DNA of 6,658 bases from Phycisphaeraceae bacterium (GTDB taxonomy: Bacteria; Planctomycetota; Phycisphaerae; Phycisphaerales; UBA1924): contig WUAK01000162.1 of the NCBI GenBank assembly GCA_009827205.1, positions 1 to 6,658 of the forward strand. The letters run 5' to 3'. Positions within the stretch are counted from its first letter, which is position 1. The number at the start of each line of letters is the position of its first letter. The notes beneath the pieces were generated by a model that was not told the origin of the DNA, ran no database searches, and saw only the letters and a program-made list of their open reading frames with translations. Shown here one piece after another: positions 1-6,181 of the stretch. The translations under genes and the position numbers were made by a program.

Positions 1-197
1 AGAACGAACAGGACCATGATGATCCCGCCCCTGGTTCGGAGCTGGACGCGCGACAGGTCCTGTCGCTTGCCGAAGAAGTACCATCCGAGCCAGACGAACC
101 CACCGACGAACAAAACGAAGCAGGCCGCCCAGATCGCCCATTTCCATGCTGGGTCCATGCTGTTGGCAGCCTGAGCGAGTGTGAGTTCGTTGATCAT
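1..197 (-). CDS. Small membrane protein, N-terminal part (cut by left edge)
   Basis: Reading leftwards from an ATG at 197, the frame stays open to the window edge and gives 65 residues. It begins MINELTLAQAANSMDPAW, followed by a strongly hydrophobic, Trp- and Phe-rich segment at about residues 18-43, which is a clear transmembrane helix. A basic stretch (KRQDLSRVQLRTR, about 44-56) then suggests a cytoplasmic side, and a second hydrophobic segment starts at about 57 and runs off the edge. An in-frame GTG at 203 is an alternative start and lies closer to a purine-rich AAGGGA on the minus strand (about 214-219). I do not recognise the family. It is divergent from holA with only about 45 bases between the starts, so both promoters must overlap there. 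The reading frame and membrane character are seen in the sequence; no function can be assigned. Confidence 0.6.
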   Translation of the reverse strand, partial: MINELTLAQAANSMDPAWKWAIWAACFVLFVGGFVWLGWYFFGKRQDLSRVQLRTRGGIIMVLFV

Positions 198-242
198 GCA
201 CACAAGCTACCACATCCCTTCGTCCCCCACTACGATGCCCCC

Positions 243-1247
243 ATGGCGCGACGACCGGCAGGACCAACCCAGCCCACGCTCGACCCCAAGGGGGCGATCT
301 TCGTTTTCCACGGCAAGGACGCGTTCCTCCGCGCCGACTACACCAGCCAGCTCCGTGACAAGCTCATCGAAAGCCACGGAGAGATCGAGACCATCCACTT
401 CGACGGCACCCGCGACGCGTTCGCTGACGTGCTCGACGAGTGCCGCAGCTTCGGGCTCATGCAGCAGCACAAACTCGTTGTCGTTGAGAGCGCCGACCAG
501 CTTGTCAAGGGCGACGGCAGGCCTCTCCTGGAGCGCTACGCGGATGCGCCCGTCGATAGTGCAACACTCGTGCTCCGGTGCGACACGTGGCACAAGGGCA
601 ACGTGGACAAGCTGATCGTCTCTTCGGGCGGAGAGGTCCACAAGTGCGAGGGGCTCGCACCCAACGAAGCCGCGGCCTGGGCCGTCAAACGCGCCAAGGA
701 ACACCACGGCGTCAAGCTCGAACGCGACGGCGCGATGCTGCTCGTCGATCGGGTCGGTGAGCTCGGCCGAATCGACTCGGAGCTCGGCAAGCTCGCTGTC
801 GACGCGGGCGAGGGCAGCATCACACGAGAGATGGTCGCCGAGACCGTCGGCATGACACGCGAGGAAGAGGTCTGGTCGATCCAGTCGATGATCCTCTCCT
901 CGGGCCCCGAAGAACTGCTCACCCAGCTGCGGGTGATTCTGGACAACACGAAGCAGGACCAGAGCGTCATCACACTCTGGGCATGCATGGATCTCTGCCG
1001 AAAGCTGCACAGCGCGAGCCAGGCGCTAGCGCAGGGCCAGAACCCGGCGAGCATCGCCGGCAGCCTCAAGCTCTGGGGCCCGAGCAAAGACGCGATCATG
1101 GGTGCCGCCCGACGGATTCACCCGGTGCAGGCGGGTCGGCTTCTGAGCCTCGCGGTCGAGGCGGACCGCAAGAGCAAGAGCGGGCTGGGCAAAGCCGATC
1201 GTTTGCTGGAGCGTTTGACGCTCCAGATCGCGGGCGGCTCGCGCTGA
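243..1247 (+). CDS. holA: DNA polymerase III subunit delta (clamp-loader delta)
   Basis: This 334-residue protein matches the length of bacterial HolA (E. coli is about 340). HolA is the wrench of the clamp-loader complex: it binds the beta sliding clamp and opens it for loading on primed DNA. The N-terminal AAA-like fold starts with IFVFHGKDAFLRADY (residues 19-33), the family's degenerate nucleotide-site region without a true Walker A. It continues through SFGLMQQHKLVVVESAD and the TLVLRCDTWHKGNVDKL block (about 110-126). The middle has the WAVKRAKEHHGVKLERDGAMLL lid-like segment and ELGRIDSELGKLA. The C-terminal helical collar domain (about 215-334) ends in KSKSGLGKADRLLERLTLQI, typical of delta subunits. 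The ATG at 243 is chosen because it just precedes the conserved block; no clear Shine-Dalgarno is visible. The gene appears to be transcribed alone, divergently from the membrane protein gene to its left. Confidence 0.93.
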   Translation: MARRPAGPTQPTLDPKGAIFVFHGKDAFLRADYTSQLRDKLIESHGEIETIHFDGTRDAFADVLDECRSFGLMQQHKLVVVESADQLVKGDGRPLLERYADAPVDSATLVLRCDTWHKGNVDKLIVSSGGEVHKCEGLAPNEAAAWAVKRAKEHHGVKLERDGAMLLVDRVGELGRIDSELGKLAVDAGEGSITREMVAETVGMTREEEVWSIQSMILSSGPEELLTQLRVILDNTKQDQSVITLWACMDLCRKLHSASQALAQGQNPASIAGSLKLWGPSKDAIMGAARRIHPVQAGRLLSLAVEADRKSKSGLGKADRLLERLTLQIAGGSR

Positions 1248-1263
1248 ACACCGCGCGTTTCTT

Positions 1264-1275
1264 GCGCTGCAGCGC
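1264..1275. repeat. 12-base perfect palindrome after holA
   Basis: GCGCTGCAGCGC is its own reverse complement and lies 17 bases after the holA stop codon. No T-run follows, so it is not a standard intrinsic terminator. It could be a protein-binding site or a chance product of high GC content. Confidence 0.35.
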
Positions 1276-1311
1276 GTTCATAGAGAGAGATCGCGCAAAC
1301 TCCAACGAATC

Positions 1312-1328
1312 TTGGCAGGGTCTGCCGA
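1312..1328 (+). other. Short hairpin ahead of the lipoprotein gene
   Basis: TTGGCAG (1312-1318) pairs with CTGCCGA (1322-1328) over 7 base pairs, one of them a G-T wobble, around a GGT triloop. No T-run follows, so termination is unlikely. It lies about 45 bases before the lipoprotein Shine-Dalgarno and may be part of its 5' leader. The pairing is seen; any role is inference. Confidence 0.25.
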
Positions 1329-1371
1329 TGCTGGTCCTCGATGCGCCACGGATCGGCGCTCGTCTGGTGGC

Positions 1372-1377
1372 AGGAGG
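1372..1377 (+). promoter_or_regulatory. Ribosome binding site that fixes the lipoprotein start
   Basis: A perfect AGGAGG stands 9 bases before the ATG at 1387. It decides the start against the longer in-frame opening at 1312, which would place a charged 25-residue extension in front of the signal peptide. Confidence 0.8.
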
Positions 1378-1386
1378 CCGCGCACT

Positions 1387-2667
1387 ATGGGTGTGGAACA
1401 CAGACACGGACGTCGGCGCACGGTGGGCGCAGCCGGGAGTGTGATGTCGGCAGCAGCGGTGGCGCTGCTGGCAGGCTGCTCGGCTTCGCCCCAGGCGCCC
1501 GCCGAAGGCACCACCCAAACCACCGACTCCGACGGCTGGGTCTGGGAAGACCAACAAGCCGAAGACGCTCCGGACGCGAGCCTCCAGGCGCTCATCGCCC
1601 AGCAAGCCAAGGACATCGAGGCTTACCAGAACTCGGGGCAGGAAGAAGCCCTGAACTCGATGCCCGAACTCGTGCTCGATGCGCCGCCCACCAGACAGGA
1701 AAGACTCCAGAACGGCCAGCGCAGCGCCGTATCGATGGCTGGCGACGGCGCGGTCGATGTTGTGATCGACGAGGAGCAAGCAGCCCAAGAGCCGGGCGAT
1801 GAGATCCGCGTCGAGCCCGAACCGGTGATCTCCAGATCGGCGCGGATCGCCCAGCTTTCAGCTGAACTGGCGGGTCTCCTCAAGGAAGAAGCACTCGAGC
1901 AGAACGACCCGGCAAGGCCCCTCATCGCGGCGGCGCTGCTCGAATCGGTCGCTACTGGCGTCATCGATGAGATCGACCTGCCAGGGGGCGGCCCGCTGAT
2001 GCTGACTGAGGCCGAGCGCGAATCGCTCCAGACCATCCGCAGGCTCGCGCTGAGGCTTGCTGGGCACGAGAGCGATCTGGGCGGAGACCCCCAGCGGATC
2101 CGTGAAGTCCTGCTCGACTCAGCAGAGAACCTCCGCGAGCACGCGCGTGTGAGGATCGGGACCACCGAGCTCTGCACCCGAGCGCCGGGGTTTGGCAACT
2201 ACGTGCCGTTGCCAAGGCACACGTTCCTTGCCGGGCGGACGAACAGGGTCGTGGTCTACGCGGAGGTCGAGCACTTCGGGCTCAGGCCCGCGACTTCGAG
2301 CGAAGCGATGCTCGAGGGGGACACCGTCGCGGCTGAGCTGACCCAGGAGCTGGAGCTCTATCTGAGATCAGGCGACCCGAAACCCACCTGGCAGCGACGG
2401 ATCGAGTGGCTCCCCAGGACGAGCAGGCGGTCGTTCAGAGACCTCTTCCTCGCGTCGGCGATCGAGCTGCCCTCGACGCTAACGGTGGGTGAATACGACC
2501 TGAAGGTCCGTGTGATCGACGACGTGACGGGTGCTCAGGACGAAGCTGTGATCCCGATCAGGCTCGTGGCAGATGCCTCGGCACTCGACGGCGAGCCCAG
2601 CACCCCGGCCGACAACACCCCTCAACAGGGTAGTGATTCTTCCTCTATCTTGGTTGGGAGCCGGTAA
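1387..2667 (+). CDS. Secreted lipoprotein of unknown function
   Basis: The protein has 426 residues from the ATG chosen by its Shine-Dalgarno. The N-terminus is a lipoprotein signal: a basic n-region (HRHGRRR, residues 5-11), a hydrophobic core (about 13-28) and lipobox L28-A29-G30-C31, so Cys31 should be lipidated and the protein membrane anchored outside the cytoplasm. The RRR-T start is Tat-like but lacks a full twin-arginine motif. Residues 32-148 are acidic, Gln- and Pro-rich and probably disordered. Residues 150-255 are predicted helical (ARIAQLSAELAGLLKEEAL, then IRRLALRLAGHESDL). Residues about 257-400 look like a beta-sandwich: CTRAPGFGNYVPL, VVVYAEVEHFG, QELELYLRSGD, IEWLPRTSRRSFRDLF and LTVGEYDLKVRVIDDVTG. 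A Ser/Pro/Gln-rich tail ends it. I recognise no named family or catalytic motif. It lies 139 bases after holA with no clear terminator between them. Confidence 0.8.
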   Translation: MGVEHRHGRRRTVGAAGSVMSAAAVALLAGCSASPQAPAEGTTQTTDSDGWVWEDQQAEDAPDASLQALIAQQAKDIEAYQNSGQEEALNSMPELVLDAPPTRQERLQNGQRSAVSMAGDGAVDVVIDEEQAAQEPGDEIRVEPEPVISRSARIAQLSAELAGLLKEEALEQNDPARPLIAAALLESVATGVIDEIDLPGGGPLMLTEAERESLQTIRRLALRLAGHESDLGGDPQRIREVLLDSAENLREHARVRIGTTELCTRAPGFGNYVPLPRHTFLAGRTNRVVVYAEVEHFGLRPATSSEAMLEGDTVAAELTQELELYLRSGDPKPTWQRRIEWLPRTSRRSFRDLFLASAIELPSTLTVGEYDLKVRVIDDVTGAQDEAVIPIRLVADASALDGEPSTPADNTPQQGSDSSSILVGSR

Positions 2668-2795
2668 TCGGCCGTCGGAGCCCGATGTCGCAACATCCTG
2701 CCAGATCGGCGGTTCGCGAGATTTCAACCGACAAGCGTGCGTGTGCAGACCTATCGGAATCGTGTGTCACGGCGTTCTACGGGGTTTCACGCGAC
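2668..2795. other. Gap between lipoprotein gene and clpC promoter region
   Basis: No convincing gene lies here: the open frames have atypical codon use and no ribosome binding site. There is a weak dyad straddling the lipoprotein stop (ATCGG and CCGAT, about 2667-2686), but no T-run, so I see no standard terminator for the lipoprotein gene. No CIRCE element (heat-shock inverted repeat) is visible in this stretch or in the rest of the 306-base gap. Confidence 0.5.
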
Positions 2796-2811
2796 TGGCA
2801 CAGGTCGTGCA
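2796..2811 (+). promoter_or_regulatory. Candidate sigma-54 (-24/-12) promoter for clpC
   Basis: The sequence TGGCAC-AGGTC-GTGCA matches the sigma-54 consensus TGGCAC-N5-TTGCA in all but one listed position. The hallmark GG (2797-2798) and GC (2809-2810) are separated by exactly 10 bases, as required. It lies about 160 bases before clpC on the coding strand and would place a transcription start near 2822. I see no good sigma-70 pair overlapping it. Sigma-54 dependence of clpC would need an enhancer-binding activator; no obvious activator site was identified upstream. The match is seen; its use as a promoter is inference. Confidence 0.4.
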
Positions 2812-2826
2812 CCGATACAAAGGGAT

Positions 2827-2841
2827 GCCCCACTTTGGGGC
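2827..2841 (+). other. Hairpin at the 5' end of the clpC leader
   Basis: GCCCCA and TGGGGC form a perfect 6-base-pair stem closed by a CTT loop. If transcription starts near 2822, this hairpin sits at the very 5' end of the mRNA, where such stems commonly stabilise transcripts. No T-run follows, so it is not a terminator. Confidence 0.45.
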
Positions 2842-2863
2842 GAATAGGAGAGATCTTGATCAT

Positions 2864-2883
2864 CAACGGGTGTCAAACCGTTG
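2864..2883 (+). other. Second hairpin or dyad in the clpC leader
   Basis: CAACGG (2864-2869) and CCGTTG (2878-2883) are perfect inverted repeats around an 8-base loop, 79 bases before the clpC Shine-Dalgarno. It may be an RNA hairpin or an operator dyad. It does not resemble CIRCE. Confidence 0.35.
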
Positions 2884-2961
2884 TTGGGCGAGATACGAAA
2901 GAAGCGCTGGTCCGAATCGGTTGTCCATTTGACGGCCGAACCCAAAGGGGAAGGACCCGAC

Positions 2962-2967
2962 GAGGAG
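2962..2967 (+). promoter_or_regulatory. clpC ribosome binding site
   Basis: GAGGAG lies 6 bases before the ATG at 2974. This spacing fixes the start at MFERFTDRARKV, the universal ClpC N-terminus, and rules out the longer in-frame opening that begins with TTG at 2881. Confidence 0.85.
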
Positions 2968-2973
2968 TTAGGA

Positions 2974-5508
2974 ATGTTTGAACGCTTCACAGATCGAGCC
3001 CGCAAAGTCATGGCGCTGGCCAACCAGGAGGCTCAGCGCTTCAACCACGAATACATCGGGACCGAGCACATCCTGCTCGGCCTCGTCAAGGAAGGCTCTG
3101 GCGTCGGCGCCAACGTGCTCAAGGCGCTCAGCGTTGACCTGCGCAAGGTCCGCCTCGAGGTCGAGAAGCTCGTGAAGCAAGGCCCCGAGATGGTCACCAT
3201 GGGCAAGCTGCCCCAGACCCCTCGCGCCAAGAAGGTCATCGAGTACGCGATCGAAGAAGCTCGGAACCTCAACCACAACTACGTCGGCACCGAGCACCTG
3301 CTGCTCGGCTTGCTGCGTGAGCACGACGGTGTCGCGGCCCAAGTGCTGCGCAACCTCGGGCTCAAGCTCGAAGAGGTCCGCGAGGAGGTCCTGAACCTGC
3401 TCGGCGCTTCGGGCGAGGAAGCCGAGGAAACCACCATGGGTGGCGGCGGCGAAGGCGGCTCGGGCGGTGCTCCCCGTAAGGGCAAGAGCACGACCCCGGC
3501 GCTCGATTCGTTCGGTCGCGACCTGACGGAGCTTGCCAAGAACAAGGAACTCGACCCGGTCATCGGCCGCGAGCGCGAGATCGAGCGTCTCGTGCAGGTC
3601 CTGTGCCGACGCACCAAGAACAACCCGGTCCTGCTGGGTGAGGCGGGCGTTGGCAAGACCGCGATCGTCGAGGGTCTCAGCCAGCGCATCGTCGCGGGCG
3701 AGGTGCCCGACATCCTCCACGAGAAGCGTCTTGTCGTGCTTGACCTTGCGATGATGGTCGCGGGCACCAAGTACCGCGGTCAGTTCGAGGAGCGGATCAA
3801 GGCGGTCATGAACGAGGTCCGCAAGGCCAAGAACGTCGTGCTGTTCATCGATGAGCTGCACACGCTTGTCGGCGCAGGCGGCGCCGAGGGCGCGATCGAT
3901 GCGAGCAACGTGCTCAAGCCCGCGCTGGCGCGCGGCGAGATCCAGTGCATCGGCGCAACGACGTTCGACGAGTACCGCAAGTACATCGAGAAGGACGCTG
4001 CCCTGGCGCGTCGCTTCCAGGCGATCACCGTGGATCAGCCGACGCCCGAGCAGGCGGTCGAGATCCTCAAAGGTCTCCGCGACAAGTACGAGGACCACCA
4101 CCGCGTGAAGATCACGGACGACGCCCTGAAGGCGGCGGTCGAGTTCTCAGGTCGCTACATCATGGGCCGGGTGCAGCCCGACAAGTCGATCGACGTGATC
4201 GATGAGGCCGGTGCGCGTGTCCGGATCAAGAGCATGAGCAAGCCGCCGAACCTTGCAGAGATCGAGAGCGACATCGAGCGTCTGTCGATCGACAAGGACG
4301 AGGCGGTCAAGGCCGCGGACTACGAGCGTGCCGCGGAGCTGCGCGATCAGTCTGAGAAGATGCGCAAGAAGAAGGAAGAGATCCAGGCCAACTGGCGCTC
4401 CCAGTCGCAGCAGAAGGACGGCGTGGTTGACGAAGAAGTCATCGCGGAGGTCGTCAGCAAGATGACCGGCGTGCCGCTGCAGCGTCTTGAGAAGGAAGAG
4501 GCCCAGCGTCTCCTCCAGCTGGAAAACGAGCTTCACAAGAAGGTCATCAGCCAGGACTCTGCGATCAAGGCGATCAGCAAGTCGATCCGCCGGGCCCGAG
4601 CGGGTCTGAAGGATCCGAAGCGCCCGATGGGCTCGTTTATCTTCGTCGGCCCGTCCGGTGTTGGTAAGACGCTGCTCTCCAAGGCGCTCGCGGAGTTCAT
4701 GTTCGGTGACTCCGACGCGCTGATCCACCTTGACATGTCCGAGTACATGGAGAAGCACAACGTGAGCCGACTGGTCGGTGCGCCCCCCGGGTACGTCGGC
4801 TACGAGGAGGGCGGCCAGCTCACCGAGCAGATCCGCCGCAGGCCCTACGCGGTCGTCCTGCTCGACGAGGTCGAGAAGGCACACCCCGATGTGTTCAACA
4901 TGCTGCTTCAGATCATGGAGGAAGGCCGACTCACCGACTCGTTCGGACGTCACGTGGACTTCCGGAACACGATCATCATCATGACGAGCAACATCGGCGC
5001 TGACCTGATCAAGGGCGGCGGCGGGTTCGGCTTCCAGAAGCGGACCGAAGCCGCGGACTACGACAACATCAAGACGATCCTGATGAAGGAGATCGAGCGG
5101 TTCTTCCGTCCCGAGTTCATCAACCGTCTCGATGACATCGTTGTGTTCCAGCCTCTGACGAAGGACGACCTGACCGAGATCGTCGAGTACGAGGTGGCCA
5201 AGGTCGCCGAGCGTCTGACGCATCAGAACATCACGATGCAGCTCGACCAGTCCGCCAAGGACTACCTGATCGAGAAGGGGTACAACCCGGACTACGGTGC
5301 AAGGCCCCTGCGTCGCGCGATCGGGAACCTGATCGAGGATCCGTTGAGCGAGATGCTGCTAGCTGGCGACATCGAATCAGATGCGCTCGTGAAGGTCAGC
5401 CGGAAGGAAGACGCGGAGAACCTTTTCTTCGAGAGTGAGAAGAAGCCCACGCCCGACTCGAGCGAGGACACCGACGAGCACGTTGAGGCGGGCTCGAGCA
5501 CGACCTAA
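2974..5508 (+). CDS. clpC: ATP-dependent Clp protease ATP-binding subunit ClpC
   Basis: This 844-residue, two-ring AAA+ unfoldase threads substrates into ClpP. Two Clp_N repeats come first (1-67 starting MFERFTDRARKV, and about 79-143), then a Gly-rich linker (156-165). Ring 1 has Walker A GEAGVGKT (222-229), pore loop AGTKYRG (263-269), Walker B VLFIDE (289-294) and the ARRF arginine region (345-348). A UVR-type coiled middle segment (about 430-465, DYERAAELRD) separates ClpC from ClpA and is the usual site for adaptor contact. Ring 2 has Walker A GPSGVGKT (559-566), pore loop GYVGYEEGG (606-614), Walker B VVLLDE (627-632), the GFGF ClpP-docking loop (684-687), FINRLD (715-720) and sensor-2 GAR (775-777). 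All catalytic residues are intact. An acidic Ser/Asp/Glu-rich tail ends it. No ctsR, mcsA, mcsB or clpP lies beside it, so control differs from the Firmicutes operon. Confidence 0.97.
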   Translation: MFERFTDRARKVMALANQEAQRFNHEYIGTEHILLGLVKEGSGVGANVLKALSVDLRKVRLEVEKLVKQGPEMVTMGKLPQTPRAKKVIEYAIEEARNLNHNYVGTEHLLLGLLREHDGVAAQVLRNLGLKLEEVREEVLNLLGASGEEAEETTMGGGGEGGSGGAPRKGKSTTPALDSFGRDLTELAKNKELDPVIGREREIERLVQVLCRRTKNNPVLLGEAGVGKTAIVEGLSQRIVAGEVPDILHEKRLVVLDLAMMVAGTKYRGQFEERIKAVMNEVRKAKNVVLFIDELHTLVGAGGAEGAIDASNVLKPALARGEIQCIGATTFDEYRKYIEKDAALARRFQAITVDQPTPEQAVEILKGLRDKYEDHHRVKITDDALKAAVEFSGRYIMGRVQPDKSIDVIDEAGARVRIKSMSKPPNLAEIESDIERLSIDKDEAVKAADYERAAELRDQSEKMRKKKEEIQANWRSQSQQKDGVVDEEVIAEVVSKMTGVPLQRLEKEEAQRLLQLENELHKKVISQDSAIKAISKSIRRARAGLKDPKRPMGSFIFVGPSGVGKTLLSKALAEFMFGDSDALIHLDMSEYMEKHNVSRLVGAPPGYVGYEEGGQLTEQIRRRPYAVVLLDEVEKAHPDVFNMLLQIMEEGRLTDSFGRHVDFRNTIIIMTSNIGADLIKGGGGFGFQKRTEAADYDNIKTILMKEIERFFRPEFINRLDDIVVFQPLTKDDLTEIVEYEVAKVAERLTHQNITMQLDQSAKDYLIEKGYNPDYGARPLRRAIGNLIEDPLSEMLLAGDIESDALVKVSRKEDAENLFFESEKKPTPDSSEDTDEHVEAGSSTT

Positions 5509-5560
5509 CCGGTTCCGAGCGCGTGGAACTGTTCACGCTTCAACATATTGAACCTCACAG

Positions 5561-5585
5561 GCCCCGCCCAGCGGGGCTTTTTTTT
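5561..5585 (+). terminator. Intrinsic terminator of clpC
   Basis: GCCCCGC (5561-5567) and GCGGGGC (5571-5577) form a perfect 7-base-pair GC stem with a CCA loop, followed by eight T residues (5578-5585). It lies 52 bases after the clpC stop. Two smaller dyads precede it: GTTCC/GGAAC (5512-5529) and TTCAA/TTGAA (5539-5552). Confidence 0.93.
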
Positions 5586-5591
5586 GTCCTT

Positions 5592-6049
5592 GGAACAAGT
5601 AAGCCACAGCCGGAGAAATGAGATTCCGCTTGCTTCGTTTAGGTGGTGTCGATAACTTGATGTCTTGGGAATGTGCTGGCCCGCGAGGGCTAGCTTGAGA
5701 GAGAAAGGTAGATCCAGGCGGTCACGCCTGAGCCTGTTGGGCACAAATGCGCTCCAAACACCGGGTCCCTGGGGGTACGCGGCGGGCGGGTGCCAGCGGG
5801 CAAAGAGGTCATACCTAAGTCTCATCCAATACCGAGACAAACTCGTCTCGGGGGGCATTGTGCAGCGAGAGCTGTGTGATGTCGGTTGCATTTGTTGATG
5901 CCCAAAGGCCTGATGGCTTTCGGGCGAGGATTTTTGGCCCTGCAAGTACACGGCTGGCGTTCACGGTGATCCACACCCAGCCAGACCCTGTCTTGCTTGT
6001 CCTACTTCTCACCGCACCCGTCCTGTCATAGGGCGGGTGTGGTTTTTTT
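5592..6049 (+). ncRNA. Candidate large structured non-coding RNA, unassigned class
   Basis: This protein-free stretch sits between two same-strand terminators and folds into a closed unit. The ends pair: GGAACAAGTAAG (5592-5603) with CTTGCTTGTCC (5992-6002), with one bulge and one wobble, continued by ACAG (5606-5609) with CTGT (5988-5991). Inside are: 5675-5694, an 8-pair stem with GCGA tetraloop; 5715-5730, CAGCG-type 6-pair stem with GTCA loop; 5732-5744 with 5790-5801, 12 pairs with one bulge; 5806-5816; 5832-5851, 7 pairs; 5863-5874, stem with GAGA tetraloop; 5900-5925, 10 pairs and one mismatch; and GGCTGG/CCAGCC at 5952-5957 and 5977-5982. I see no RNase P, tmRNA, SRP or 6S signature, and no tRNA-like end. 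No promoter is convincing, so it might start beside the clpC terminator or be processed from read-through. A long leader or 3' element is an alternative. Confidence 0.5.
6012..6049 (+). terminator. Strong intrinsic terminator with no protein gene before it
   Basis: CCGCACCCGTCC (6012-6023) pairs with GGGCGGGTGTGG (6031-6042) over 12 base pairs including two G-T wobbles, with a 7-base loop TGTCATA and then seven T residues (6043-6049). The absence of an A-run on the left makes it directional, acting on plus-strand transcripts. The clpC message is already terminated 430 bases earlier, so this site implies a separate transcript ending here, or a backup for read-through. Confidence 0.9.
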
Positions 6050-6060
6050 GTACCGACGTC

Positions 6061-6072
6061 AAACCGCGGTTT
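6061..6072. repeat. 12-base perfect palindrome, candidate operator
   Basis: AAACCGCGGTTT reads the same on both strands and begins 11 bases after the T-run of the preceding terminator. Its symmetry and position in an intergenic region fit a dimeric regulator site. No family can be named. Confidence 0.4.
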
Positions 6073-6078
6073 CCAGAA

Positions 6079-6118
6079 TACCCAGATTCACTTTTTGAGA
6101 ATGCAAGCTTACCCAGAT
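6079..6118. repeat. 9-base direct repeat with 31-base period
   Basis: TACCCAGAT occurs at 6079-6087 and again at 6110-6118. The 31-base period is close to three helical turns, so both copies face the same side of the DNA, as expected for a tandem binding site. Its role is inference. Confidence 0.4.
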
Positions 6119-6154
6119 CAACACATGTAGTTTTTCTCTCATTTTGGGTGTCAT

Positions 6155-6181
6155 ATCCGGGACGTGAGGTATGTTCCGGAT
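6155..6181. repeat. 8-base inverted repeat
   Basis: ATCCGGGA (6155-6162) and TTCCGGAT (6174-6181) can pair over 8 positions with one G-T wobble and an 11-base loop; the outer six bases are perfectly symmetric. Further CCGG boxes follow at 6185-6188 and 6202-6205, and a TCCGT/ACGGA stem at 6214-6229. These may be operators or leader hairpins. Confidence 0.35.

Noticed and set aside
207..1010. Minus-strand open frame of 267 codons opposite holA
   Set aside because: It is a shadow of holA, which has clear family motifs; the opposite frame has none.
1312..1386. Longer start for the lipoprotein
   Set aside because: It would bury the signal peptide behind 25 charged residues; AGGAGG and the lipobox both support 1387.
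2881..2973. Upstream TTG start for clpC giving 31 extra residues
   Set aside because: The extension does not look like ClpC, and GAGGAG is ideally placed for the ATG at 2974, which gives the canonical MFERFTDRARKV start.
2668..2973. CIRCE or CtsR operator in front of clpC
   Set aside because: Neither the TTAGCACTC-type inverted repeat nor the heptad CtsR repeat is present.
2968..5223. Long minus-strand open frames (377 and 358 codons) opposite clpC
   Set aside because: They mirror the GC-rich codon pattern of clpC, give Leu/Asp/Val-rich low-complexity proteins, and clpC itself is unmistakable.
5665..5898. Plus-strand open frame of 77 codons inside the candidate RNA
   Set aside because: No Shine-Dalgarno, atypical codon use for this genome, and the same bases form the compact stems; composition does not look like protein.
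5505..5951. Minus-strand open frame of 148 codons across the clpC terminator
   Set aside because: It reads through the clpC terminator stem and the clpC stop, has no ribosome binding site and no recognisable motif.
5592..6049. RNase P RNA, tmRNA, SRP RNA or 6S RNA
   Set aside because: Size and closing helix are tempting for RNase P, but the conserved P4 core strands are absent; there is no tRNA-like CCA end or tag frame for tmRNA, no SRP apical-loop motif, and no 6S-type single long hairpin with central bubble.
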